Shown here piece after piece: positions 16,103 through 24,073 of a DNA stretch of 64,000 nucleotides. The stretch comes from Roseobacter ponti. Lineage in GTDB: Bacteria; Pseudomonadota; Alphaproteobacteria; Rhodobacterales; Rhodobacteraceae. The position numbers were made by a program, and so were the translations under genes. Numbering within the stretch: position 1 is the stretch's first letter; the number at the start of each line of letters is the position of its first letter. The notes under the pieces are model-generated. The model did not search any database. It was not told where the DNA came from and worked only from the letters and a program-made list of their open reading frames with translations. The DNA lies in NCBI RefSeq assembly GCF_012932215.1, contig NZ_CP048788.1, positions 1,488,001-1,552,000 of the forward strand, written 5' to 3'.

Positions 16103-17182
16103 TTATTCCGGCGCTTTGAAGTGCTTGGAAAGTTTGAGGCCCTGGCCCTGATAGTTGGACGCGATCCCCGCGCCATAGAGTTGCGTGGGCTCTTCGGTCA
16201 TGGCTTCATAGACCAGACGTCCCACGACCTGACCGTGCTCCAGCACAAAGGGCGCTTCGTGACAGCGCACTTCCAGAACGCCACGTGATCCCGCACCTCC
16301 CGATGCCGCATGGCCGAAGCCGGGATCGAAAAAGCCCGCGTAGTGCACACGAAACTCGCCGACCATCGCGAGATATGGCGCCATTTCAGCTGCATAGCCG
16401 GGCGGGATGGTCACAGCCTCCCGGCTCACCAGTATATAGAACGCGCCAGGATCCAGGATGATCTTGCCGTCATCGCTGTGCACGTCTTCCCAGTATTCCG
16501 TCGCGCGGTAGTGATCAATGCGATCGAGGTCAATCACGCCGGTGTGCGGCTTTGCACGGTACCCTACCAGCGTGGTGTCCGGCAGGCGCAGATCGACGGA
16601 AAACCCAAGTCCCGCGTCGATCACCGGGTCCCGGTCGACCAGCGGTGTTTGCGCATGCAGCGCGCGCAGGGCCGTGTCGTCGAGAACGGCCTCGCCGCGC
16701 CGGAAGCGGATCTGGTTCAGCCGCATGCCCGGCCGCACCAGAACCGAAAAAGAGCGCGGGCAGATCTCGGCATAGAGCGGTCCGTGATAGCCCGGTGCAA
16801 TGCGGTCAAATTCGGTGCCGCCGTCGGTGATTACCCGCGTCAGCAGGTCAAGCCGGCCGGTGGAGCTTTTGGCGTTGGCGACCGCCTGGATGTCGTCGGG
16901 CAGGGCCAGCGATTCAATCAGCGGCACCACATAGACACAGCCCTTTTCGAGCACAGCGCCTTCGGTCAGATCCACTTTGTGCATCTCGAATTCTTCCAGG
17001 CGATCGGACACGCGCGCGCCGGCACCGGTCAGGAAAGACGCGCGAACCCGCCACGCCGTACGACCCAGGCGCAGATCCAGGCTTGCCGGCTGTATCTGGG
17101 CGTCGGTGACAGGGCGGCTGGTGGCAATCTGGTTTTCGTCGATCATCTTTGCGATCATCTGATTTGGTAGAACGCCATTCAT
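16103..17182 (-). CDS. dcd: 2'-deoxycytidine 5'-triphosphate deaminase, duplicated-domain type
   Basis: At 359 residues this is about twice the length of E. coli Dcd, and it contains two dUTPase-like halves. The first half has NAKSSTGRLDLLTRV, then IAPGYHGPLYAEICPRSF with the catalytic Glu, and VRPGMRLNQIRF. The second half has EMAPYLAMVGEFRVHYAGFFDPGFG and GVLEVRCHEAPF. The enzyme deaminates dCTP to dUTP and so supplies dTTP synthesis. The ATG at 17182 has AGGAG eight bases upstream. It lies just downstream of tRNA-Pro and its terminator on the same strand. Long dCTP deaminases like this are known in alphaproteobacteria. Confidence 0.9.
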   Translation of the reverse strand: MNGVLPNQMIAKMIDENQIATSRPVTDAQIQPASLDLRLGRTAWRVRASFLTGAGARVSDRLEEFEMHKVDLTEGAVLEKGCVYVVPLIESLALPDDIQAVANAKSSTGRLDLLTRVITDGGTEFDRIAPGYHGPLYAEICPRSFSVLVRPGMRLNQIRFRRGEAVLDDTALRALHAQTPLVDRDPVIDAGLGFSVDLRLPDTTLVGYRAKPHTGVIDLDRIDHYRATEYWEDVHSDDGKIILDPGAFYILVSREAVTIPPGYAAEMAPYLAMVGEFRVHYAGFFDPGFGHAASGGAGSRGVLEVRCHEAPFVLEHGQVVGRLVYEAMTEEPTQLYGAGIASNYQGQGLKLSKHFKAPE

Positions 17183-17200
17183 GCCGCCGGCTCCTGAAAA

Positions 17201-17230
17201 GACAAAGGCCCGCGCAACTGCTGCGCGGGC
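17201..17230 (-). terminator. Terminator after tRNA-Pro
   Basis: GCCCGCGCA / TGCGCGGGC is a 9-bp stem with a five-base loop; on the minus strand it is followed by CTTTGTCTTTT. It closes the tRNA-Pro transcript just before the dcd start. Confidence 0.75.
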
Positions 17231-17249
17231 ACTTTATGCATGTCGGTAG

Positions 17250-17326
17250 TGGTCGGGCTAGCAGGACTCGAACCTGCGACCTTCCGTCCCCCAGACGGAC
17301 GCGCTACCAGGCTGCGCCATAGCCCG
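17250..17326 (-). tRNA. tRNA-Pro, anticodon GGG
   Basis: The minus strand folds as a full cloverleaf. The acceptor CGGGCTA pairs with TAGCCCG, the anticodon stem TCCGT/ACGGA carries loop CTGGGGG with anticodon GGG, and the T arm contains GGTTCGAGTCC. The discriminator A is followed by an encoded CCA (17252-17250). It reads CCC and CCT proline codons. It sits between merR and dcd, all on the minus strand, and has its own terminator. Confidence 0.95.
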
Positions 17327-17383
17327 ACATGAGCCGCTTCATACCCGATCAGAGCCCGATGGCAAGACCCAAATGCCACCGGA

Positions 17384-18514
17384 TCAGTCTTTGCCGGCAT
17401 CTTTGCCCGGGCCTGACAGATCGGCCCTGAGTGCTGCAAGCTGTTTTAAAAGCGGCCGGATACGGTCAGCGGTATCGCTGTCGATCCGGGTGATACGTGC
17501 AAGGGCGGTGAGGGCGGAGGGCGCCACTTCAATCTCATCCTCATGCGGCACCGACGGTACATCGACCGTGGCAGGGCGCACGGGTTCTATGGCCGCCTCG
17601 GGTGGTGATACAGAGAAGGGGCCGGTATTCTCGTCAGAGCTGTCTCCGGTGGTGTCTTCCGCGCCTGCTGCAGTTTCCTCAGGCTCAACCGGTTCCGCCT
17701 CGTCCGGCGTGGTCTCTGCGGGCAGGTCGTCATCGCCCCGGGCGGTGCTGTCGTCGTCGCCCGCATCCTGCAGGGGTTTCGTCAGGAAATCAGGCAGATC
17801 AGCAGTTTCACCTGCGGTGGCGTCCGCGGATGCAATCTCGCCAGAGGCGGATTCGGCTGGTGCTGGATCTTCCTGCTCTCCTGGCGCGCCCTCACCCTCG
17901 GAGGAAAAATCAGCATCGCTGTCCAATGCGTCCGGCGCGCTGTCATCCTGTTCCGGTTCGTGGCGGGCGTGCGAGAAACTCACTTCCCCGGTGGCGTGCT
18001 CGCCTGTCTTTTCCGGCTCAGCATCCTGAGGGTTTCCGGCAATTTCTTCGGGTGCGTTTTCCGCAGGATCGGGCGCGACGCTTTCGAAAAGCTCCGGCCC
18101 TGGATCCGCGGCCTGATCACCTGCTCCCTCCGGCCCGGGTGCCGCGTCCTGCGCGGGTGCTTCGTTTCCGGCCGGTGGTGCCGGTGCAAATGCAGGGGCC
18201 GCTGCGGTGTCTTCGTCGAGTGCGGCCATGGTCAGATCATCAAGAGGCCGGGACATATCGGCGACATGCGCCACGCCTTTCTCCCGCAGCATCTTCTGCG
18301 CGCCTTTGATGGTCAGTCCGTCTTCGTGCAGCAGCTGCCTGAGCCCGCCAAGCAGCAGCATGTCGGAGGGGCGGTAGTACCGCCGGCCACCCGCGCGTTT
18401 GATCGGCTTGACCTGTGTGAACTTACTTTCCCAGAAGCGCAGCACATGCGCCTGAACGCCCAGCCAGTCAGCAACTTCTGAGATCGTGCGGAATGCGTCC
18501 GGCGACTTGGACAT
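17384..18514 (-). CDS. MerR-family regulator with long acidic disordered tail
   Basis: A 376-residue protein whose first 80 residues are a MerR-type winged helix: [36 protein letters not shown]. About 200 residues of low-complexity Ala/Pro/Glu/Asp sequence follow, then a short helical C-terminus ([27 protein letters not shown]). No Cys cluster for metal sensing is present. The ATG at 18514 lies five bases after the ihfA stop, so it is probably translated from the ihfA message. This long MerR form next to ihfA recurs in Rhodobacterales. What it senses or regulates is unknown. Confidence 0.85.
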   Translation of the reverse strand: MSKSPDAFRTISEVADWLGVQAHVLRFWESKFTQVKPIKRAGGRRYYRPSDMLLLGGLRQLLHEDGLTIKGAQKMLREKGVAHVADMSRPLDDLTMAALDEDTAAAPAFAPAPPAGNEAPAQDAAPGPEGAGDQAADPGPELFESVAPDPAENAPEEIAGNPQDAEPEKTGEHATGEVSFSHARHEPEQDDSAPDALDSDADFSSEGEGAPGEQEDPAPAESASGEIASADATAGETADLPDFLTKPLQDAGDDDSTARGDDDLPAETTPDEAEPVEPEETAAGAEDTTGDSSDENTGPFSVSPPEAAIEPVRPATVDVPSVPHEDEIEVAPSALTALARITRIDSDTADRIRPLLKQLAALRADLSGPGKDAGKD

Positions 18515-18518
18515 CAGG

Positions 18519-18821
18519 TCAGGACTTGTTTCCGTCGGCCACACGGTCCTTCATCAGATGCGAAGGCCGGAAGGTCAGAACACGGCGCGGGTTGATCGGA
18601 ACCTCTTCGCCCGTCTTGGGATTGCGGCCGACGCGGGCCGATTTGTCACGCACGGAAAAGGTGCCGAAAGAGGAGATTTTCACCTGCTCGCCGCGCACCA
18701 GCGCATCAGACAGATGTTCCAGCACTGTCTCTACAAGCTGCGCGCTTTCGTTGCGCGACAGGCCAACCTCGCGGAAGACCGCTTCACTCAGATCCATACG
18801 TGTCAGTGTCTTTTCGGCCAT
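18519..18821 (-). CDS. ihfA: Integration host factor subunit alpha
   Basis: A 100-residue DNA-bending protein of the HU/IHF family. [21 protein letters not shown] at the N-terminus, [13 protein letters not shown] and the arm [23 protein letters not shown] identify the alpha subunit. IHF works in recombination, replication and promoter architecture. I chose the second of two adjacent ATGs (18821), which has a G-run at better spacing; the frame extends to 18896 but without family sequence. A TTGACT and TATGGT on the minus strand in the 97-base gap after fabH may be its own promoter. The merR gene follows directly. Confidence 0.95.
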   Translation of the reverse strand: MAEKTLTRMDLSEAVFREVGLSRNESAQLVETVLEHLSDALVRGEQVKISSFGTFSVRDKSARVGRNPKTGEEVPINPRRVLTFRPSHLMKDRVADGNKS

Positions 18822-18918
18822 CATATCCCCCCACGGTTTTAAGCAACCATAGGGGAGAGGGTTTTTCCGAGTCAATATCAATGACTTGGACTGCACGCCC
18901 TGAGCGAAATTAACCCGC

Positions 18919-19890
18919 TTACCAGCGCAGAACGACCGCTCCCCAGGCCAGTCCGCCGCCGATTGCCTCTGTCACGATCATATCACCCTGCCGGATCTGC
19001 CCGCGTTCGACGCCCACAGACAGCGCCAGGGGAATCGATGCGGCAGAGGTATTGCCATGATCCTGCACCGTCACGACAACCTTTTCCATCGGCAGGCCAA
19101 GCTTTCTGGCGGTGCCCTGGATGATGCGGATGTTGGCCTGATGCGGCACGATCCAGTCGACATCCTCCGGGGCGATGCCCGCGCGCTCCATGGCGGTGGT
19201 GGCCGTGGCCGCCAGTTTTTCGACGGCATGCCGGAAAACCTGATTGCCCTGCATGCGCAGATGTCCCGTTGTGCCGGTGGAAACGCCGCCATCGACATAA
19301 AGCAGATCCTGATAGCGCCCGTCCGAGTGCAGATCTGTTGAGAGGATGCCGCGGTCTTCGGCGGTGCCGGTGAGGTCTCGCCCTTCAAGCAGCAGCGCGC
19401 CCGCGCCATCCCCGAAGAGCACACAGGTCGAACGGTCTGTCCAGTCCATGATCCGGCTGAAGCTTTCGGCGCCAATGACGAGGACGCGCCGCGCCTGGCC
19501 CGACAGGATCAGCGCATTGGCATTGCTGAGCGCATAGACAAAGCCCGCACAGACGGCCTGCACGTCAAAGGCAAAGCCTGAAGTCATACCCAGGCGTGCC
19601 TGAACCATCGTGGCGGCTGAGGGGAAGGTCAGATCAGCGGTCGACGTGGCGACAATGATCGCATCCACGTCTTCTGCGGTGACACCGGCGCTGGCCATGG
19701 CGGCTGTCGCGGCGGCGGCTGCCATATCTGATGTGGTCTCACCCTCGGCTGCGAAGTGCCGGCGTTCGATGCCCGAACGGGAGCGGATCCATTCATCTGT
19801 CGTGTCGAGTTTTTCCTCGAATTCGGTATTGGGTACGACGCGGGAGGGCAGGTAGTGGCCAACACCGGCGACGACGGCGCGCAGGGGCAT
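18919..19890 (-). CDS. fabH: 3-oxoacyl-[acyl-carrier-protein] synthase III
   Basis: A 323-residue KAS III that starts fatty acid synthesis by condensing acetyl-CoA with malonyl-ACP. The catalytic triad is visible: Cys114 in [10 protein letters not shown], His250 in VPHQANIR and Asn280 in [11 protein letters not shown]. The C-terminal [13 protein letters not shown] is the family ending. The start overlaps the plsX stop as TGATG at 19890, so the two are translationally coupled. It is part of rpmF-plsX-fabH-ihfA-merR, a common proteobacterial arrangement linking membrane lipid supply to ribosome genes. Confidence 0.97.
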   Translation of the reverse strand: MPLRAVVAGVGHYLPSRVVPNTEFEEKLDTTDEWIRSRSGIERRHFAAEGETTSDMAAAAATAAMASAGVTAEDVDAIIVATSTADLTFPSAATMVQARLGMTSGFAFDVQAVCAGFVYALSNANALILSGQARRVLVIGAESFSRIMDWTDRSTCVLFGDGAGALLLEGRDLTGTAEDRGILSTDLHSDGRYQDLLYVDGGVSTGTTGHLRMQGNQVFRHAVEKLAATATTAMERAGIAPEDVDWIVPHQANIRIIQGTARKLGLPMEKVVVTVQDHGNTSAASIPLALSVGVERGQIRQGDMIVTEAIGGGLAWGAVVLRW

Positions 19891-20960
19891 CAGGGGGTCT
19901 CCTCTCCCGGCAGGCCGGCGACACGGGCCGCCAGCTTGTCGGTGAACTGTATATCAGCGAGCTGTGCTGCGAGCCTGATGGCTGCCGACACGCCGGTTGC
20001 ATCCGCAGAGCCATGCGATTTCACCACGGTGCCGTTCAGCCCCAGAAAGACGCCGCCGTTCACCCGGCGCGGATCAATCTTCTTTTTCAGCCGGTTCAGC
20101 GAGGTATAGGCCAGCAGAGAGGCCAGCATCGACAGCGGCGAATAGCGGAAGGCCTCACGCAGACGGTCACCGATCAGGCTGGCCGTACCTTCGCCCGTTT
20201 TGATAGCGACGTTACCGGTAAACCCGTCGGTGACGATTACATCACAGACATCGCCGGCAATATCGCCGCCTTCGACAAAGCCGACAAATTCAAACCCGGC
20301 TTCCTCGTGGTGATCACGAATCAGCTCATAGGCCTCTTTGAGTTCGGTGCGGCCCTTGTGCTCTTCGGTGCCGACATTCAGCAGGCCAACCCGGGGTCGG
20401 GGCAGGTCGAGCCCGTTGCGCGCATAGGACATGCCCATGAGGGCAAAGCGCAGCAGGTCATCGGCATCCGCCCGGATATCCGCGCCCACGTCCAGCATGA
20501 CATTAAAGCCCTGAGGGTTGGACGACGGGTAAAGCACGGCAATCGCCGGCCGGTTGACGCCCGGCAGCTTGCGCAGGCGGATCATCGACAGCGCCATCAG
20601 CGCGCCGGTGTTGCCACAGGAGATCGCGACCGAGGCCTCTCCGTCACGCACGGCCTCGATAGCCGACCACATGGAGGTGCCCTTGCTGTTGCGTACGACC
20701 TGGCCGGGTTTGTCGTTCATCGACACGACATCGGGCGCGTGCCGGATATCACAGCGGCCTTCCAGCACGCGTTTTCGCGCCACGAGAGCTTTGAGCTCTT
20801 CGGCCGGTCCGTGCAGGATGAAACGGATATTGTCGTTCTTCTGGGCGGAGGTGCTGCAGCCTGCAATAACGGCGGCGGGGCCATTGTCCCCGCCCATCGC
20901 ATCTACGGATATGGTGATCCGTGCGGCTTTCGCATCTGCCTGATCGGTCTGCGCCGTCAT
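19890..20960 (-). CDS. plsX: Phosphate acyltransferase PlsX
   Basis: A 356-residue enzyme that makes acyl-phosphate from acyl-ACP for phospholipid synthesis. The N-terminal SVDAMGGDNGP and the block VAISCGNTGALMALSMIRLRKLPGV are diagnostic, and VIVTDGFTGNVAIKTGEGTA lies in the C-terminal half. It is soluble and membrane-associated in known cases. It begins 46 bases after the rpmF stop and shares its last base region with the fabH start. PlsX, FabH and the nearby OlsB together concentrate acyl-lipid functions in this region. Confidence 0.97.
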   Translation of the reverse strand: MTAQTDQADAKAARITISVDAMGGDNGPAAVIAGCSTSAQKNDNIRFILHGPAEELKALVARKRVLEGRCDIRHAPDVVSMNDKPGQVVRNSKGTSMWSAIEAVRDGEASVAISCGNTGALMALSMIRLRKLPGVNRPAIAVLYPSSNPQGFNVMLDVGADIRADADDLLRFALMGMSYARNGLDLPRPRVGLLNVGTEEHKGRTELKEAYELIRDHHEEAGFEFVGFVEGGDIAGDVCDVIVTDGFTGNVAIKTGEGTASLIGDRLREAFRYSPLSMLASLLAYTSLNRLKKKIDPRRVNGGVFLGLNGTVVKSHGSADATGVSAAIRLAAQLADIQFTDKLAARVAGLPGEETP

Positions 20961-21006
20961 ATTGCGACCGCCCCTAACCTTGCTGCCTTATTGTTAAGGC
21001 AAAGGT

Positions 21007-21213
21007 TTAGGCCGCGTCGTCTTCCAGATCAATCTCTTCTGTCAGTGCAACGACTTCCTTGTCGTCATAATGGCCACAGGCCGCACAGACATGGTGGGGG
21101 CGTTTCAGCTCACCACAGTTGGTGCATTCGTTCGGATTTGCAGCCACCAGTGCATCATGCGCGCGACGGTTGTTGCGGCGCGATTTGGAGACTTTGTTCT
21201 GTTGAACAGCCAT
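21007..21213 (-). CDS. rpmF: 50S ribosomal protein L32
   Basis: A 68-residue ribosomal protein. [20 protein letters not shown] is the conserved N-terminus and [18 protein letters not shown] is the L32 zinc-ribbon with two CxxC pairs. It normally follows the DUF177 gene (yceD), but here about 870 bases with a doubtful ORF lie between them. It leads plsX and fabH on the same strand. Confidence 0.97.
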   Translation of the reverse strand: MAVQQNKVSKSRRNNRRAHDALVAANPNECTNCGELKRPHHVCAACGHYDDKEVVALTEEIDLEDDAA

Positions 21214-21475
21214 TGGTTCAGGCCTTTTGTCTTTCGGGGCCGGTCACGCAGGTCTGCGCGGGGGCCGGGTTTCGGATTCTGTCCCGTCGGGCGGGCGTCA
21301 CGTGCGTTTAGGGCCATGGCCCTCAGTTGTCCAACCCTTAATTGGGTGAGGCGCGCAAAATACTGCGAATTCCGCCCTGTGCAAGTGGTTTTTCCGCAGG
21401 CCGCACGGTGCCGGCGCGAGCTTACCAGATCCTAGTCTTTCTGCCCTGTTGCGGCGACGTGGAGAAGAGGAGTGA

Positions 21476-21943
21476 GGCCGTGATTTCAGTGACAGCTGTT
21501 ATGCCACCGGCAACTGCAAAACGCCGCCCGCACCGCCGGTACCTGTTGAGACTTCTGCCCCGGGGCAACTGGCAAAGATCGCGGTTGCAGAGGCCCTTGC
21601 TGCGGGTCTGGAGCTGCCGTCCAATGCGCAGGGTCCTGCGGCTTCGCAGATCGCAAAAGGTGCTGACCCATTGGCTCTCTTTTCGCTGCAGATACAGCAC
21701 AATACTGCTACCCCCGACGGGATGGACGGCACGCAGGTGTCTGCGGTCCGGGGTGAAACGCCTGCAACCGGCGGCACCTCTGCAACCGACGACGGAGCCG
21801 CTGTCCCCGCCGGGGCAAAGCAGGTGGCCGAGGAGACCGGAGAGTCGGCCATGGCGGCAGTTCTTGCCTGTCAGACTTCAGTAACATCGCTTGCCGGGGC
21901 GGGCGACAGTCCGGCACAGGCCGCGCTGGATCTGCTGAGCTGA
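21476..21943 (+). pseudogene. Probable decayed ORF, Ala-rich, no start codon
   Basis: This plus-strand frame is open from a TGA at 21473-21475 to a TGA at 21941-21943. It reads as plausible protein (PPAPPVPVETSAPGQ, then GQLAKIAVAEALAAGLELPS, later AEETGESAMAAVLACQT), but no ATG, GTG or well-placed TTG precedes the coherent part; the only in-frame TTG (21671) is deep inside. An AGAGGAG followed by GTG lies just upstream but in another frame, which suggests a frameshift or decay of the 5' end. It lies antisense-free between rpmF and yceD, which are normally adjacent. Bases 21214-21475 and 21944-22082 hold nothing I recognise. An alternative is chance open reading in GC-rich DNA. Confidence 0.35.
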
Positions 21944-22082
21944 CTGTAAAGGCGCCGGGGCGGGTCGCCGGGCTGATCCCGCACAGCTCCGTAACACATC
22001 CGGTGCCGTAGAGCAGAATGTCCCTGCATGCCGGAAAGTCGTCCTTTCAGATGCTGAAGCGCTGATATCCCGCCTGCGGGCG

Positions 22083-22640
22083 TCAGTCGTCCCCGTCAGG
22101 TGTTTCCAGCTGATCCCGCAGCCCGGCAAGCCCTGCGAAGGGTTTCGCATCTTCATCGCGCATTGGCTTTTTGCCGGGTTCGGTAAAGACGGCTTCTTTC
22201 AGTTCAGCGCCCGGAGCACGTGGATAAAGCGGCACGGCAAGCACCAGCGCTTCTGTCATCACCGCCGCAGGATCGATCCAGCGCCCGAGTGCTTCGGTGG
22301 TGTCATCCTCCGGCATCTCGGCCTCGGGCGCATCGACGTCGATAAAATCGCGCTGAAAAAGCCTGGTCACAGGCGCATCGATTCGCGTGGTGACAGGCTC
22401 AAGTGTGACGCCGCAGGGCTGCACGATCGTGGCGCCCAGAACGGCCTCCAGACGCCAGTCGGCTTCACCCTCCGCCCGGAGGCTGCCGGTAAAGGACAGC
22501 TTGCGCAGATCAGACAACCTGAGCTCTGCGCAGATCTGCTTTGTGCGCGCCGTGTCGGGCCTCAGAGAAAAGGATGTGACAGCGTTTTGCGCCAGGTCGG
22601 CAACGCGCAGCGCCGTGTCGGAGGGAGGTGTCTGCTTCAT
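22083..22640 (-). CDS. yceD: DUF177 protein (YceD family)
   Basis: A 185-residue protein of the YceD/DUF177 family, associated with 23S rRNA or large-subunit assembly and usually placed directly before rpmF. The signature Cys-containing strand is QPCGVTLEPVTTRI, followed by the acidic loop FIDVDAPEAEMPEDD and the helix ALGRWIDPAAVMTEALVLAVPLYPRAPG. The start ATG at 22640 agrees with the family; the frame upstream is antisense to bamE and not family-like. It is divergent from bamE. Confidence 0.88.
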   Translation of the reverse strand: MKQTPPSDTALRVADLAQNAVTSFSLRPDTARTKQICAELRLSDLRKLSFTGSLRAEGEADWRLEAVLGATIVQPCGVTLEPVTTRIDAPVTRLFQRDFIDVDAPEAEMPEDDTTEALGRWIDPAAVMTEALVLAVPLYPRAPGAELKEAVFTEPGKKPMRDEDAKPFAGLAGLRDQLETPDGDD

Positions 22641-22728
22641 GCTTGCTACTTTCGTTCCTTGAACCATGGGCCTGGCATGGTGTAAGCGGGATAAAAGCCA
22701 AAGGCGCCAGGGGCAAGAGGGCAGACGA

Positions 22729-23205
22729 ATGCAAAGCAGTACACCGTCGAGGAAACGCGGCCCGGCCGTGCGCCGTTTATGCTGTGCGGTGGCGATGTGC
22801 GCTGCACTTGCCGCCTGTGGTGCCACTTACCGCAACCACGGATATGTGCCCACAGCAGAAGAGCTTGACCAGATCGCGGTTGGCGTCGACACCCGCGCCA
22901 GCGTTGAGGAAACGCTGGGGTCATCGGCTGCGGGCTCAGTTCTGCAGGATGACGCGATGTATTTCGTACGTAGCCGGGTGAAGAACTTTGCACTGCTGGA
23001 CTCCGAAGTGGTTGAACGGACGATTGTCGCAATCAGCTTTGACAGCGCCGGTGTGGTCCGGAACGTCGAAACCTTCGGGCTGGAGGACGGGCAGGTGGTG
23101 CCGCTGGCGCGGCGCGTTACCGACACCACGGTCGAGGGACGCACCTTCCTTGGTCAGCTCTTTGGTAATATCGGACGGTTTACCCCCAGCGGCATCGACG
23201 GCTGA
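22729..23205 (+). CDS. bamE: Outer membrane assembly lipoprotein BamE (SmpA/OmlA)
   Basis: A 158-residue lipoprotein. A basic N-terminus, a hydrophobic stretch and the lipobox ALAAC (Cys30) form a type II signal peptide. The mature part begins with GYVPTAEELDQIAVGVDTRASVEETLGSS, the SmpA/OmlA fold, and ends with LFGNIGRFTPSGIDG. BamE helps the BAM complex insert outer-membrane barrels such as LptD, which is also encoded in this window. The ATG at 22729 has AGAGGG upstream; the upstream extension to 22666 would disrupt the signal peptide. Confidence 0.9.
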   Translation: MQSSTPSRKRGPAVRRLCCAVAMCAALAACGATYRNHGYVPTAEELDQIAVGVDTRASVEETLGSSAAGSVLQDDAMYFVRSRVKNFALLDSEVVERTIVAISFDSAGVVRNVETFGLEDGQVVPLARRVTDTTVEGRTFLGQLFGNIGRFTPSGIDG

Positions 23206-23272
23206 TCGCTGTCACGCGCCCGTGACCTGCCCGTGGTAACGGGACGCAGACCTCGTGTGCGGGAGGCACGCC

Positions 23273-23998
23273 ATGTGTGAGCTGATCAGAGGCCACCTGA
23301 AAGCCCGCCGGGCAGCGGATGCACATGACCTGGCGCGGGCGCGGGCGCTCCGGTTGGCCGCATTCGGGGCCGCAGGCGCCGGGACCAACGATGTTTTTGA
23401 TGAGCAGTGTACGCAGATTCTTATCGAGGATATGCACAGCGGCGATCTGTTGTGCTGTTTTCGTCTGATGCAGCTGACACCGGATGCGCTGACCCGCTGT
23501 TACTCCGCACAGTTCTATGAGCTTTCCACATTGTCGCTGCAAGAGGGTCCGATGATTGAGCTTGGGCGTTTCTGCACAGCACCGGGGCTGCGCGACCCGG
23601 ACGTTCTGCGTCTGGCCTGGGCCTGGATCACGCGCCATGTGGATGAAGCCGGTGTGACGCTGCTCTTTGGCTGCGCGTCTTTCAGCGGCACGCAGACGAC
23701 CGAGTATCTCGACACCTTCGCGATGCTGCGTGCCCGTCATCTCGCACCGGACCGCTGGCTGCCCCGCGTCAAAGCGCCGGAGGTTTTTCGCTTTGCGGCC
23801 CGCTTGCGGCGCAAACCGGATATCAGAAAAGCCATGACACGTATGCCGCCGCTTCTGCGGTCCTATCTGATGATGGGGGCCTGGGTCAGCGACCACGCAG
23901 TGGTGGACCGTCAGATGAACACACTGCACGTATTCACCGGAGTCGAAATCGGCGCTATCCCGCCCGCGCGCAAACGGCTGCTGCGCGCGATTGCCTGA
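23273..23998 (+). CDS. olsB: L-ornithine N-alpha-acyltransferase OlsB
   Basis: A 241-residue GNAT-fold acyltransferase. The block LRLAAFGAAG, DVFDEQCTQILIED, FELSTL-like FYELSTLSLQ, and IELGRFCTAPGLRDPDVLRLAWAWI match the OlsB/hemolysin-like family, which makes lyso-ornithine lipid from ornithine and 3-hydroxyacyl-ACP. The ATG at 23273 has GGGAGG seven bases upstream. The second enzyme OlsA, often adjacent, is not within this window. Ornithine lipids replace phospholipids under phosphate limitation in many marine Rhodobacterales. The neighbouring bamE is 67 bases upstream on the same strand. Confidence 0.85.
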   Translation: MCELIRGHLKARRAADAHDLARARALRLAAFGAAGAGTNDVFDEQCTQILIEDMHSGDLLCCFRLMQLTPDALTRCYSAQFYELSTLSLQEGPMIELGRFCTAPGLRDPDVLRLAWAWITRHVDEAGVTLLFGCASFSGTQTTEYLDTFAMLRARHLAPDRWLPRVKAPEVFRFAARLRRKPDIRKAMTRMPPLLRSYLMMGAWVSDHAVVDRQMNTLHVFTGVEIGAIPPARKRLLRAIA

Positions 23999-24073
23999 AC
24001 CCCGGACGGGATTTTTTCCGCGTGGTGCACGCCAGACGTTGACGTGGCGCCCGCCCCGGCATAGCTGGCTGGC

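Noticed and set aside
21342-21884. 180-codon plus-strand frame between rpmF and yceD
   Set aside because: Very rich in Arg and Pro with no domain; the neighbouring frame (21476-21943) has the better protein composition.
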